Shown here: in pieces, positions 1-8,181 of the stretch | How positions within the stretch are numbered: the first letter of the stretch is position 1 | Layout of the letters: the number at the start of each line of letters is the position of its first letter | DNA from: JAIVJM01 sp035761505 | GTDB lineage: Bacteria > Acidobacteriota > Blastocatellia > Pyrinomonadales > Pyrinomonadaceae | Assembly (NCBI GenBank): GCA_035761505.1 | Contig: DASTQX010000449.1 | Coordinates: 1 to 22,262, forward strand | Direction: 5' to 3' | DNA length: 22,262 nt | Notes under the pieces: model-generated | Databases searched by the model: none | What the model was told of the DNA's origin: nothing | Seen by the model: only the letters and a program-made list of their open reading frames with translations | Program-made: the position numbers and the translations under genes

Positions 1-1
1 C

Positions 2-844
2 CAGCACCTCTGCGAACGAATCAGCAAGGAGTGTGGCGAGTGCGAGTGCTGCGAGTGCGTGGTGCTGGCGACGATCTACGTGCGCCCCGTCCGGCACCTT
101 CAGCACGAGCAGGCGTGGAACATGCAGGCGGAGCAGGCTGCGGCGCAGGACGAGCCGCAGCAGCACGAGCTGCATGAGCAGCAGGTCAGACCACGGATGG
201 ACTTACGCCCGCGCGTCGAGGTGACGTTCGACCCGTGTATAGATCGGCGGTTCGTGTACAACAACTCGCTGCTCTACGACCTCATCTCCTGCCACCACGG
301 CGACCTGCCGCACATCGTTGATTTCAACTGGCGGAAGGTCGCTTACTCGAAGGACGACGCCGACGGGGAACCTACGAAGCGGGAGATGAGTTGGGAAGCC
401 TTCGTCAAGCTGGTCGAAGGGGGCCTCACCGTCTATTTCGATCAGGAGATGGCGGACGAGTCTCTGAACCCGCACACCTTCTTCCTGACCTTCTTCGACC
501 GGCAGGAAGAGACCGGAACCTTCGTCGTCAAACGCATCCCGGCGAAGGATATTGTGAAGGGGTGGGAAGGGCCGTGCTACAAGGCGACGTTCGTTGCGGA
601 TGAAGATTGGGTCGAGGACGAGTTGAAGAAGAAGAACTCGGAACTCGCCGTCGGGGTGGACATCGAGATCACGCTCCGGGGCAGCCGCATCTGGAGCAAA
701 GAGCGCAAGGGGCTCGACGGCGACTTCCTCGCCGACAAGCTGCCGACGGGGAACGGGACGCAGGGCGGCGACTTCGTTGATTGGTTCCACGTCGTCAGGC
801 GCGACACGGACAAGCCGAAGGCCAAGACGTATGGCGGCTTCTAG
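2..844 (+). CDS. C-terminal part of a Cys-rich conserved protein from an eCIS/tail-like locus (left-truncated)
   Basis: The frame is open from the first bases of the window to the TAG at 842-844, so the true start lies to the left. A GTG at 59 is only an internal in-frame codon. The visible part opens with a cysteine cluster (CGECECCEC), followed by VVLATIYV, a Q/H/E-rich stretch, and then a segment with DPCIDRRFVYNN and LISCHHGDLPHI. The end carries LDGDFLADKLPTG and GGDFVDWFHVV. No catalytic motif, signal peptide or membrane span is visible. From memory, similar Cys-rich proteins with a 'VVLA' start and an 'LDG.F...LP.G.GT.GGDF' end occur beside contractile-tail (eCIS) genes. This fits the DUF4157 gene two places downstream. 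Function is unknown; a structural or adaptor role in the particle is inferred from context only. The stop lies 75 bp before the next gene's chosen start. Confidence 0.65.
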   Translation, partial: QHLCERISKECGECECCECVVLATIYVRPVRHLQHEQAWNMQAEQAAAQDEPQQHELHEQQVRPRMDLRPRVEVTFDPCIDRRFVYNNSLLYDLISCHHGDLPHIVDFNWRKVAYSKDDADGEPTKREMSWEAFVKLVEGGLTVYFDQEMADESLNPHTFFLTFFDRQEETGTFVVKRIPAKDIVKGWEGPCYKATFVADEDWVEDELKKKNSELAVGVDIEITLRGSRIWSKERKGLDGDFLADKLPTGNGTQGGDFVDWFHVVRRDTDKPKAKTYGGF

Positions 845-919
845 CCCGGCGGAGCCGCGCGCGGCCTCCGGGGACTGGCGGAATGAATGGCGGCATCTAT
901 CGAAGGAGAGAGTGGCATC

Positions 920-2116
920 ATGAGCTGCAACCAAGACAAGTGCGTATGCGAGTACAACGATTTCCAGCGGCCACGGTATTTTCACGGGATGTTACTCGAC
1001 GACAAAGACTTCCTCGCCGAGCAGGGGTATCACTCCAAGAAGCGGCGGTTCCTCAACCGGATGCTGCACGGTTCGGGCGTGGTCTGCGGGCTCGACCTCA
1101 ATGGCGAGAAGGGCGGCAAGTGGCTCGAACTCACTGCCGGTCTGGCCTTCGACTGTTGCGGCAACGAAATCTGGGTCGGCAAGTCGCGGCGTCTCGACCT
1201 CGCGCAACTGCTGCCGCCGAAGAAGGCGCTGCCGGGGGGCGCGGAATGTCAGGAGCCGGACAACGACGACGACAAGCTGACGAAGCATTACATCGGCATC
1301 CGGTACGTGGAGCGGGCGACCAACCCCGTCTCGGTCTATCTGCCCGGCGCGGGTTGCGAGGAGCGCACCTGCGAGAATTCGAGGGTCAAGGAGGGCTACT
1401 GCGTCGAGGTCGTGAAGTGCTGCCCGAAGAAGTACCCGGACAACTACCCGCCCACGCTCCTGAAGTCCCTCTGCGAGTGCAAGGACGAGCCGGAGCCGGA
1501 CAACGCCGACGAAGGTCAGAAGAACGGCCCGGCGAGGTGCGGGACGTGCGGCGACTTCACGGGCAAGAAGAAGTGCCAGTGCGACCACCTTGAGAACTTC
1601 AGCGAGCAGAGTCTCCCCTGTCCTGAGTGCGGCAACTGCGACGAGCCGTGCCACGTCATTCTGGGGGAGATATCTCTGGATAAGGAAGGAAGGCTCCAGA
1701 ACATCTGCATCAACGAGTGCCGCGACTACGTGCTCACGGGGAGGATGGTACAGCACTTGATTCTGAGCACGTTCACCGGCGTGGAGAAAAACATGAAGTT
1801 CGAGGACGGCAGGCCGTTCGGCACGACCGCGAGCGAGTTGGCGTACAACCCGATCAAGGCGCTCTACTGGTTTTTCCGCAACTTCGTCATGCAGGAAGGC
1901 GGGCTCGACTTCATCGAATGTCCCGGACTCACGGCGGCTCAGGGCCGGACGACGCAGAGCGAAGAGCTTGAACAGAGGCTGGCAGAGGAGCGAGTGCGTT
2001 TCGCCGCGCAACTGAAGAAATCGGAGGAGACAATAAAGAAGCAGAACGAAGTCGCCATTAGAAAGCTCTCACAATCAATCGAAGAGGTGAAGAGGCAGCC
2101 GCCGCAGCCGCAGTAG
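920..2116 (+). CDS. Cys-rich conserved protein of an eCIS/tail-like locus, with RYFHGMLL...HGSGVVCGL N-terminus and C-terminal coiled coil
   Basis: Unknown function, about 398 residues. I chose the ATG at 920 (MSCNQDKC) over the in-frame ATG at 887 because AAGGAGAG at 903-910 is a good ribosome site and the product then starts directly with the conserved-looking block. Near the N-terminus is a block of the type 'RYFHGMLLDDKDFLAEQ.YHSKKRRFLNRMLHGSGVVCGL'. I recognise it as recurring in uncharacterised proteins encoded with phage-like baseplate and eCIS genes. The middle has many cysteines in CxxC-like pairs (CGTCG, CQC, CPECGNCDEPC), which could bind zinc or form a cluster. The last ~60 residues are a charged heptad-like helix (EELEQRLAEER onward) ending in a proline/glutamine tail. 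No signal peptide or membrane span is seen. It probably forms a transcription unit with its neighbours, since the DUF4157 gene begins 27 bp downstream. A structural or accessory role is inferred only from context. Confidence 0.8.
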   Translation: MSCNQDKCVCEYNDFQRPRYFHGMLLDDKDFLAEQGYHSKKRRFLNRMLHGSGVVCGLDLNGEKGGKWLELTAGLAFDCCGNEIWVGKSRRLDLAQLLPPKKALPGGAECQEPDNDDDKLTKHYIGIRYVERATNPVSVYLPGAGCEERTCENSRVKEGYCVEVVKCCPKKYPDNYPPTLLKSLCECKDEPEPDNADEGQKNGPARCGTCGDFTGKKKCQCDHLENFSEQSLPCPECGNCDEPCHVILGEISLDKEGRLQNICINECRDYVLTGRMVQHLILSTFTGVEKNMKFEDGRPFGTTASELAYNPIKALYWFFRNFVMQEGGLDFIECPGLTAAQGRTTQSEELEQRLAEERVRFAAQLKKSEETIKKQNEVAIRKLSQSIEEVKRQPPQPQ

Positions 2117-2143
2117 CAGAGGTCGCGCGGGCAGGGTGAACCG

Positions 2144-5100
2144 ATGGAACGGCAGAGCGTCACGAGGAATCACAGGTCGGCGGGTCGCTCACACGACCGC
2201 GCGATTGTGCGACATTCCGCGCCCTCTCGCGCCCCGGCTCACCCCATCCTCGCCCTCCAACAGAGCATCGGGAATCAGGCCGTCGGCGGCCTGCTCGGCT
2301 CTTCCGCGATACAGGCGAAGCTGCGCGTCAACCAGCCGGGAGACAAGTTCGAGCGGGAGGCCGACCAAACCGCCGACGCGGTGATGCGCGCGCCCTCCGA
2401 CGCGGCTGGCCCCGTCACGCCCGTCGCCTCCATCAGCCGCGCCGTCTCCGGCTCGGCGCAGCGCGCCACGGAGGAAGAAGAGCCCCCCGTCCAGCGCGAG
2501 TCGCGCAGCCCGCTCGGACGCCCCGAAGAGGAGTCCGAGAAACCTCGCGGCCCCCTCTTGCAGTTGAAAGAGGCTTCGGACGAAGAGGGCTTGCAACGGC
2601 AAGCGGACGACAAGGAAGGCGAAGACCTCCAACGTCAGGAAGCCGAGCAGGAGGAGGGCGAAGACCTTCAACGTCAAGAGTCCGAAGCGGAAGAGCCCGA
2701 AGTCGCGCAGCGCAAGGAAGAAGAAGAAGTCGCACAACGCAAAGAAGACGAAGAGGTCGCACAGCGCGAAGAAGACGAAGAGGTCACGCAACGCAAAGAA
2801 GAGGAGGAAGTCACACAACGCAAGGGAGAAGAGGAAGTCACACAACGTCAGGAAGAGGAAGAGGTCACGCAGCGCAAGGAAGAGGATGAGGTTGCGCAGC
2901 GCAAGGAAGAAGACGAAGACGTTCAGACAGTCCAGAGGGAAGAGGCCGAAGATGACAAGGAAGCGGTGATGCCCTCGCGCGTGGGCGGCGGAGCGCCCTC
3001 CGTGCCTCGCGGCTTCGCGTCTTCGATGCGACAGTCGAGCGGCGACGGCCAGCCCGTGCCCGAAGAGACGCGCACCTTCTTCGAGTCGAGGTTCGGCGCG
3101 GACTTCGGCTCGGTACGCATCCACACCGGCACCGAGGCCACGAAGCTCAACCGCTCAATCCGCGCCAAAGCCTTCACGCGCGCCAACCACATCTACTTCT
3201 CCGACGGCGCTTACGACCCTTCTTCGAGCGGCGGCAAGACCCTGCTCGCCCACGAACTGACGCACGTCGTCCAACAAGGCCACGCGCGTCCCTCCGAAGG
3301 GTCGCAACCTGCCTCGTCTTCGCCGGGCGTCCACGGCGGCGTTGGCGGCGGAGGCGTGTTGCAGCGGCAGGAGGACGAGGCCGCGCCCGAAGATCAGCCC
3401 ACCGAAGAGCAGAAGGCAGCGGCGCTGGCGGCGGCGGCGCGCGCCGAGAAGCTGGCCGAGCAGGCCGCCGACTACGGGCGGGCCGAGGTCGCGAAATCGA
3501 AACAGGAGAAGGCCGAAAAGAAGGAGGAGGAGAAGGGCTCGAAGCAGAAGGCGCGGGCCGAGGGCGCGCAGGCGAACGAAGCGGAGAAGAAGGAGAAGAA
3601 ACGCCGGAAGCCCGAAGAGCGAGGCGCGCGCGCCGCCCCTCCGGAGAAGACGGAAGGCGAGCCCGAAGCGGGCGAGGCGCGCGCGGCTGAAAAGTCGCCC
3701 GCCTCGCCGGAAGAAGACCCGGCCTTCCAACAGGTCGTCGAAAGAGTCGGCGGGGTCGCCAGGAAAGAGAAGTCGCACGCGCCGCCGCACGTCAAGGCCG
3801 CCGAAGCGCAGGCCGCCGCCGAAGCCCCGCCCGAAGAGATTTCGGGCCGCGCACAGAACACGCACGCGGGCGAGATGGAGAAGACCGAGACGCCCCCCTT
3901 CGACGCGGCGGCCTTCAAGGCGCAACTCCTCAAACGGATCGAGGAGTTGACGCCGAAGTCGGTCGAGGAGGCCGACGAGTTCGAGGACAACAACAAGCTG
4001 CCCGCCGTCAAGGAGCAGATGAGCGGCCAGGTCGCCGAAGGCAAGGCCGCTTCGCGCGGGCCGCTCGAAGAGAAGAAGGACGAGGGGCCGGACACGAAGT
4101 CCGTCGAGCCGAAGGCGGTGACGCCGATTCCGGAGTCCGCGCCGGGCGGGCCGCCGCCGGGAGTCGGCGCGGGCGGGGCCGCGCCCAAGTCGAAGACCGG
4201 CGCGGAGGTCGAGACGCCGATTCAGGAGAACACGCAGCGCCTCGGCGACGAACTCTCGACCGAGAACATCACCGAGGAGCAACTGGCGAAGTCGAACGAG
4301 CCGCAGTTCAACGAGGCGCTCGCCTCCAAGCAGGAGGCCGAAACGCAGGCCGCCGAAGGCCCGCAGGCGTACCGGCAGTTCGAGCAGGCGCAACTCTCCG
4401 AGGCCGAGGCCGAGGCGGCGGCCACGGCCTCGGCGCGCACCAAGGGGATGCACGCGGGACGCGCCGAAGCCTTCGGTCAGGTACACGAGCAGCAGGGCCA
4501 GACCAAGACCAAGGACGAAGCCGCGCGGCTCGAAGTGGGCACGCACATCAACGGGATTTACGAGAAGACCAAAACCGAGGTCGAGCGCATCCTCTCGGAA
4601 CTCGACGGCAAAGTGGAGACGGCCTTCGACGAGGGCGCGGAGGCCGCGCGCAAGGCGTTCGAGGATTACGTCGAGGCGCGGATGGAGGCTTACAAGGAGC
4701 GCCGCTACGGCGGCTGGTTCGGCTGGGCGCGCTGGGCCAAAGACAAGCTCTTCGGGATGCCCGAAGAGGTCAACGAATTCTACGTCAGCGGGCGGAACCT
4801 CTATCTCCGCAAGATGGACGCCGTGCTCGATACCGTGGTCTCCATCATCGGCGCGGAACTGGCGGCGGCCAAAGCCGAGATCGCACGGGGCCGCAAGGAG
4901 TTGGCCGACTACCTCGCCGGGCTCCCCGAAAGCCTCAAGACGGTCGGCTCGGAGGCGAGCGAGCAAGTCTCGATGCTCTTCGACTCGCTCGAAGAGAACG
5001 TCAACAACAAGCAGAGCGAGCTGATAGACACGCTGGCGAACAAGTACAACGAACAGCTCAAGGCGGTGGACGCGCGCATCGAGGAGATGAAGGAGGCCAA

Positions 5101-6745
5101 CCGCGGCCTCGTGGACAAGGCCATCAGCGCCATTAAGGCCGTCATCAACACCATCATCGAGCTGAAGAACCTGCTCTTCCGCGTGCTCGCCAAGATCGCC
5201 GACGTGGTGATGAACATCATCGCCGACCCCATCGGCTTCCTCGGCAACATGATAGACGCCGTCAAGCTCGGCCTCGACAACTTCGGCACGAACATCGAGA
5301 AGCACCTTGAGGCGGGCTTCATCACTTGGCTCACGGGCTCGCTCGGCTCCGTCAAGCTGCAAATGCCCGACGACATCTTCAGCGCCAAAGGCATCTTCAG
5401 CATCATCGTCCAAGTGCTCGGCCTGTCTTGGGACTACATCCGTGGGAAGGCCGTCAAACTCCTCGGCGAGCCGGTCGTCAAGGCGCTCGAAGGCGGCTTC
5501 AAAATCTTCCAGATTTTGAGCAAGGACGGCGTGGCGGGCCTCTGGGAGTACGCGCAGGAGCAGTTCGCCGACCTCAAAGAGATGGTCGTCGACCAGATCA
5601 AGAACATGCTCATCACGCAGGTCATCAAGGCGGGCATCAAGTGGCTGCTGAGCCTCCTCAACCCGGTCGCGGCCTTCATCAAGGCGGCGATGGCTATCTA
5701 CGAAATCGTCAGCTTCTTCATCCAGAAGGCCAAGCAGATCATGGAACTGATCGAGGCCTTCATTGACGGCATCGCCGCCGTCGCCAAAGGCAGCATCTCC
5801 GCCGCCGCCAAGCTCATCGAGGACGCCTTCGCCAAAGCCATCCCGCTCATCATCGGCTTCCTCGCCAGCCTCCTCGGCATCAGCGGCCTCGCCGACCGCG
5901 TCCAGAAACTCTTCCTCAGCCTCCGCAAACGCATTGACAAGTTCATCGACAAAATTCTCCTCAAAGCCAAGCAGGCCGCCCGCAAACTCCTCAGCAAGAT
6001 GAGCCCCGACAAGCGCGGCAAGGTCGTTGACAATAAGGAGCAGCAGAAGCACCAGACCATCGCCAAGAATGTGGTTAGCGAGATGCAGAAACCGCCGGCG
6101 CAAGGGACGGCTTACGCAGATTTAAGGGCTCAGAAGGAGAAGCAGATCAAGACGCTCGTTGATAAATACGGTAAGCAACTCAAGCCGCCGGTCAAGCTCA
6201 CGATTCGCTTGCGGCCTCCTGAAGAAGATCGCAAGGACGACGACCTCGACTTCACGGTGCGCATCGGCCCGAACGACGAGGTGCAGGAGGGCGCGGTGCC
6301 GAGTAAAGAGATGGACGTGAAAGCGGCGCACGACCAAGCCATTGCCGCCTCTCGGCATCCGAGTTTGCTGAAAGGGCACGGCAAGTACACCACGGGCCAT
6401 GCGGGGAAAGAGTTTTCACCCGAAACCTTCAACGAGGTGGATAAAATCGGTTATGAAACATTCGACCACAGCAACCCGAACATCGTCCATCCGGGAACCA
6501 AAGGCATACGTCCGAAAACCGAGTCGGGCAAACAGAACAAGCCGAACTGGATACCTGATCATCAGCCGCCTGATGAGTTGGCGAAGGGAGGCGCTACCTT
6601 GGAGTTTCGTTTCTATCCGCACTCATGGCCCTCGGCGCGAACTCAGGGGGGGACGGTACTGGCATATAAGAAGAAAATGAAAAAACTCCGTAACAGAGAC
6701 AACAGCAATTGGGCGGAAGGTGTTAAGAGTGAATGGTTCTGGTAG
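2144..6745 (+). CDS. DUF4157 (eCIS core domain) protein with C-terminal putative toxin module
   Basis: 1533 residues; candidate cargo of an extracellular contractile injection system. The N-terminus has the family signature (HPILALQQSIGNQAVGGLL, then IQAKLRVNQPGDKFEREADQTAD). Residues 187-258 are eight acidic 9-residue repeats. DUF4157 lies at about 285-380, with the metallopeptidase-like HELTHVVQQ at 370-378 and FGADFGSVRIHTG before it. Residues ~390-760 are Lys/Glu/Ala-rich and low complexity. Residues ~770-1285 are long amphipathic to hydrophobic helices (for example LLFRVLAKIADVVMNIIADP and AIPLIIGFLASLLGISGLAD) that could form a coiled or membrane-active body. Residues ~1286-1533 are unlike the rest. 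They contain WIPDHQPP (D1472, H1473), YPHS (H1493) and TQGG (1500-1503), and end in SEWFW. Such a variable C-terminus on a DUF4157 backbone is typical of polymorphic toxins; the enzyme activity is not identifiable by eye. An immunity-like gene follows at 6794. The ATG at 2144 is preceded by AGGGTGA. Confidence 0.92.
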   Translation: MERQSVTRNHRSAGRSHDRAIVRHSAPSRAPAHPILALQQSIGNQAVGGLLGSSAIQAKLRVNQPGDKFEREADQTADAVMRAPSDAAGPVTPVASISRAVSGSAQRATEEEEPPVQRESRSPLGRPEEESEKPRGPLLQLKEASDEEGLQRQADDKEGEDLQRQEAEQEEGEDLQRQESEAEEPEVAQRKEEEEVAQRKEDEEVAQREEDEEVTQRKEEEEVTQRKGEEEVTQRQEEEEVTQRKEEDEVAQRKEEDEDVQTVQREEAEDDKEAVMPSRVGGGAPSVPRGFASSMRQSSGDGQPVPEETRTFFESRFGADFGSVRIHTGTEATKLNRSIRAKAFTRANHIYFSDGAYDPSSSGGKTLLAHELTHVVQQGHARPSEGSQPASSSPGVHGGVGGGGVLQRQEDEAAPEDQPTEEQKAAALAAAARAEKLAEQAADYGRAEVAKSKQEKAEKKEEEKGSKQKARAEGAQANEAEKKEKKRRKPEERGARAAPPEKTEGEPEAGEARAAEKSPASPEEDPAFQQVVERVGGVARKEKSHAPPHVKAAEAQAAAEAPPEEISGRAQNTHAGEMEKTETPPFDAAAFKAQLLKRIEELTPKSVEEADEFEDNNKLPAVKEQMSGQVAEGKAASRGPLEEKKDEGPDTKSVEPKAVTPIPESAPGGPPPGVGAGGAAPKSKTGAEVETPIQENTQRLGDELSTENITEEQLAKSNEPQFNEALASKQEAETQAAEGPQAYRQFEQAQLSEAEAEAAATASARTKGMHAGRAEAFGQVHEQQGQTKTKDEAARLEVGTHINGIYEKTKTEVERILSELDGKVETAFDEGAEAARKAFEDYVEARMEAYKERRYGGWFGWARWAKDKLFGMPEEVNEFYVSGRNLYLRKMDAVLDTVVSIIGAELAAAKAEIARGRKELADYLAGLPESLKTVGSEASEQVSMLFDSLEENVNNKQSELIDTLANKYNEQLKAVDARIEEMKEANRGLVDKAISAIKAVINTIIELKNLLFRVLAKIADVVMNIIADPIGFLGNMIDAVKLGLDNFGTNIEKHLEAGFITWLTGSLGSVKLQMPDDIFSAKGIFSIIVQVLGLSWDYIRGKAVKLLGEPVVKALEGGFKIFQILSKDGVAGLWEYAQEQFADLKEMVVDQIKNMLITQVIKAGIKWLLSLLNPVAAFIKAAMAIYEIVSFFIQKAKQIMELIEAFIDGIAAVAKGSISAAAKLIEDAFAKAIPLIIGFLASLLGISGLADRVQKLFLSLRKRIDKFIDKILLKAKQAARKLLSKMSPDKRGKVVDNKEQQKHQTIAKNVVSEMQKPPAQGTAYADLRAQKEKQIKTLVDKYGKQLKPPVKLTIRLRPPEEDRKDDDLDFTVRIGPNDEVQEGAVPSKEMDVKAAHDQAIAASRHPSLLKGHGKYTTGHAGKEFSPETFNEVDKIGYETFDHSNPNIVHPGTKGIRPKTESGKQNKPNWIPDHQPPDELAKGGATLEFRFYPHSWPSARTQGGTVLAYKKKMKKLRNRDNSNWAEGVKSEWFW
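2702..2917 (+). repeat. eight 27-bp tandem repeats encoding V(A/T)QRKEEEE
   Basis: Eight in-frame 27-bp units encode VAQRKEEEE, VAQRKEDEE, VAQREEDEE, VTQRKEEEE, VTQRKGEEE, VTQRQEEEE, VTQRKEEDE and VAQRKEEDE. They are followed by a decayed DVQTVQRE. Looser LQRQ-acidic units (GLQRQADDKEGED, LQRQEAEQEEGED, LQRQESEAEEPE) precede them from about 2590. The unit is strongly acidic with a regularly placed QR pair. It lies between the N-terminal signature and the DUF4157 domain, so it is probably an extended linker or docking segment. The copy number may vary between strains. Confidence 0.95.
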
Positions 6746-6781
6746 CAGGACGCAAAAAGGTCTGTGCATGAATCGCGGCTG

Positions 6782-6788
6782 AAGGAGG
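6782..6788 (+). promoter_or_regulatory. ribosome binding site that fixes the start of the immunity-like gene
   Basis: AAGGAGG ends 5 bp before the ATG at 6794. It favours that ATG over the in-frame GTG at 6764, which has no comparable upstream site. Confidence 0.7.
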
Positions 6789-6793
6789 CAGAG

Positions 6794-7501
6794 ATGGGAT
6801 GCGATGAGCAACTGTTAAAGCGCATTGATGGCGCGGCGGAAGATTTTAATTTCCCCGGTTGGGAATGCGGGGACGTGAATGCGGTCGTCGGCGCGATGCG
6901 AGCTTCCGGCTTTGACAGTGCCGCGGGGAAGGCGCTCGTCTTTGAAGTCTTTGAGTATTCGCTTCAGGAGAGTTTTATACAGGGCGTCGCTTTCTGTTTT
7001 GCGACGTTTGAAACCACGAAGTGGGGCGGGCCTACCGATGGCCTGCGGCTTGATGTCAGTTCAGCAGACGTCGGCGGGCCGGGGCTCACCTTCGGCGAGA
7101 TCAAAGTTGAGAGTAATGGCCGAGCGTTCAGCGTACCAATCGAAAAAGAGGATTTGGCGAAAAAGGGATATTTAAGCGACGAAGCGGCCAGCCCGACCGC
7201 GCAAGCAGTGCTCCTCAAAATATGCGAAACGATACCCAAGGAATGGCTGTTCTGCCCCGACGAGGTGCTCAAGAAAGAGTTCGGCATGCCGGACGACGTG
7301 CGTCGGATATTCGTCGTTGACGAATGGGAACATCCGTCATACATGCAACTCTACGGCGATGAGGAAATGCGGCCCAGCGATTTCCCGGACATCCGAAGCA
7401 TGGTTGAAGCCGTCTGCCAAGGTCTGGAACGTCCGAACCTGACACAAACACCAAATACCTCATGGCAACAACAATGCGAGGGGGAACTAATTGATGAATG
7501 A
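6794..7501 (+). CDS. putative immunity protein paired with the DUF4157 toxin-like module
   Basis: 235 residues from ATG 6794, which sits 5 bp after a consensus AAGGAGG; an in-frame GTG at 6764 would add 10 residues. I do not recognise the family with certainty. The product is soluble-looking and acidic, with no signal peptide, membrane span or catalytic motif. It has an N-terminal LLKRIDGAAEDFNFPGWECG stretch and a C-terminal IFVVDEWEHPSYM...PDIRSMVEAV region. The gene starts 48 bp after the stop of the DUF4157 protein, whose variable C-terminus looks like a toxin. Its base composition is visibly more AT-rich than the surrounding genes, like that same C-terminus. Position, size and shared composition fit an immunity gene that travels with the toxin tip. 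This is inference from layout; a chaperone or adaptor for cargo loading is the main alternative. The last 8 bases overlap the next gene. Confidence 0.65.
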   Translation: MGCDEQLLKRIDGAAEDFNFPGWECGDVNAVVGAMRASGFDSAAGKALVFEVFEYSLQESFIQGVAFCFATFETTKWGGPTDGLRLDVSSADVGGPGLTFGEIKVESNGRAFSVPIEKEDLAKKGYLSDEAASPTAQAVLLKICETIPKEWLFCPDEVLKKEFGMPDDVRRIFVVDEWEHPSYMQLYGDEEMRPSDFPDIRSMVEAVCQGLERPNLTQTPNTSWQQQCEGELIDE

Positions 7502-8105
7502 GCGAGACGGTGACGATACCGCGCGGGCCGAGGTCGCGGGCGGGCTGCGTTACACGCACACGCGGGCGAACGCGAACACGGCGAAGCTGTTGGAGGTCGC
7601 TTCGTTCGCGTATGCGGCTATTGAGATGCTGTCGGAGAAGGGGCTGATCAGTATCGAGGAGTTGGACAGGCGAAAGGAAGTCATCTCGCAACGGCTGGTC
7701 GAGAAGTTCCGGGAGGAGGGCATCGGCGCGGCCTACCAAGACCCGGAGCACGACAAGTACAGTTTCGAGGGGTCGGTCGAGATTGATTGCGCGAGCCGCC
7801 TCCATCTGTGCAAGGCCGCGTGCTGCCGCCTGCGCTTCGCGCTCTCGCGGCAGGACGTGGAGGAGGGCGTCGTCCAGTGGGATTTCAGTCACCCGTACTT
7901 CATCGCCAGCAGCGAGGACGGCTACTGCCGCCACCTCGACCAGGGCTGCATGGGCTGCTCGATCCACGAGCAGCGGCCCGTGCCCTGCCGCGCCTACGAC
8001 TGTCGCCGGGACAAGCGGATTTGGAGTGACTTCGAGCAGCGCGTGGTGAGCCCCGAACTCGAACGGCTGTTCGCGCCCGCGACACCCGTCGGCGACACGC
8101 GGTAA
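7494..8105 (+). CDS. YkgJ-family cysteine cluster protein
   Basis: 203 residues. The middle carries the YkgJ/CxxCxxCC pattern: CASRLHLCKAACC, then YCRHLD, then CMGCSIHEQRPVPCRAYDC. Family members are thought to bind zinc or an iron-sulfur cluster through these cysteines; their biochemical role is mostly undefined. The N-terminal ~85 residues are a separate, mostly helical segment (NTAKLLEVASFAYAAIEML..., a SIEELDRRKE stretch) without a recognisable domain. There is no signal peptide, so it is probably cytoplasmic. I chose ATG 7494 after GAGGGGGAA (7478-7486); a TTG at 7491 is also in frame. The start overlaps the immunity-like gene by 8 bp, which implies translational coupling. The link to an injection-system cargo operon suggests a maturation or accessory job, but that is inferred from context only. 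Confidence 0.88.
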   Translation: MNERDGDDTARAEVAGGLRYTHTRANANTAKLLEVASFAYAAIEMLSEKGLISIEELDRRKEVISQRLVEKFREEGIGAAYQDPEHDKYSFEGSVEIDCASRLHLCKAACCRLRFALSRQDVEEGVVQWDFSHPYFIASSEDGYCRHLDQGCMGCSIHEQRPVPCRAYDCRRDKRIWSDFEQRVVSPELERLFAPATPVGDTR

Positions 8106-8181
8106 GCCCAGACCTTCGGCGGTGCGCGGCCCCTCGCCGGTGCGATAGACTGTCGGCGGCAGCAGTTCGGGCCGGACGCTT

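Noticed and set aside
887..919. Upstream ATG start at 887 for the second Cys-rich gene
   Set aside because: The ATG at 920 follows AAGGAGAG, and the conserved-looking protein begins there; the 11 extra residues have no such support.
3155..6103. 982-codon open frame on the - strand opposite the DUF4157 gene
   Set aside because: It lies entirely antisense to the DUF4157 gene. Its product is low-complexity Leu/Arg/Asp-rich without any domain, as expected from the codon bias of the Lys/Glu/Ala-rich sense frame.
6764..6793. GTG start 10 codons upstream for the immunity-like gene
   Set aside because: The ATG at 6794 has AAGGAGG 5 bp upstream, while the GTG has no good site.
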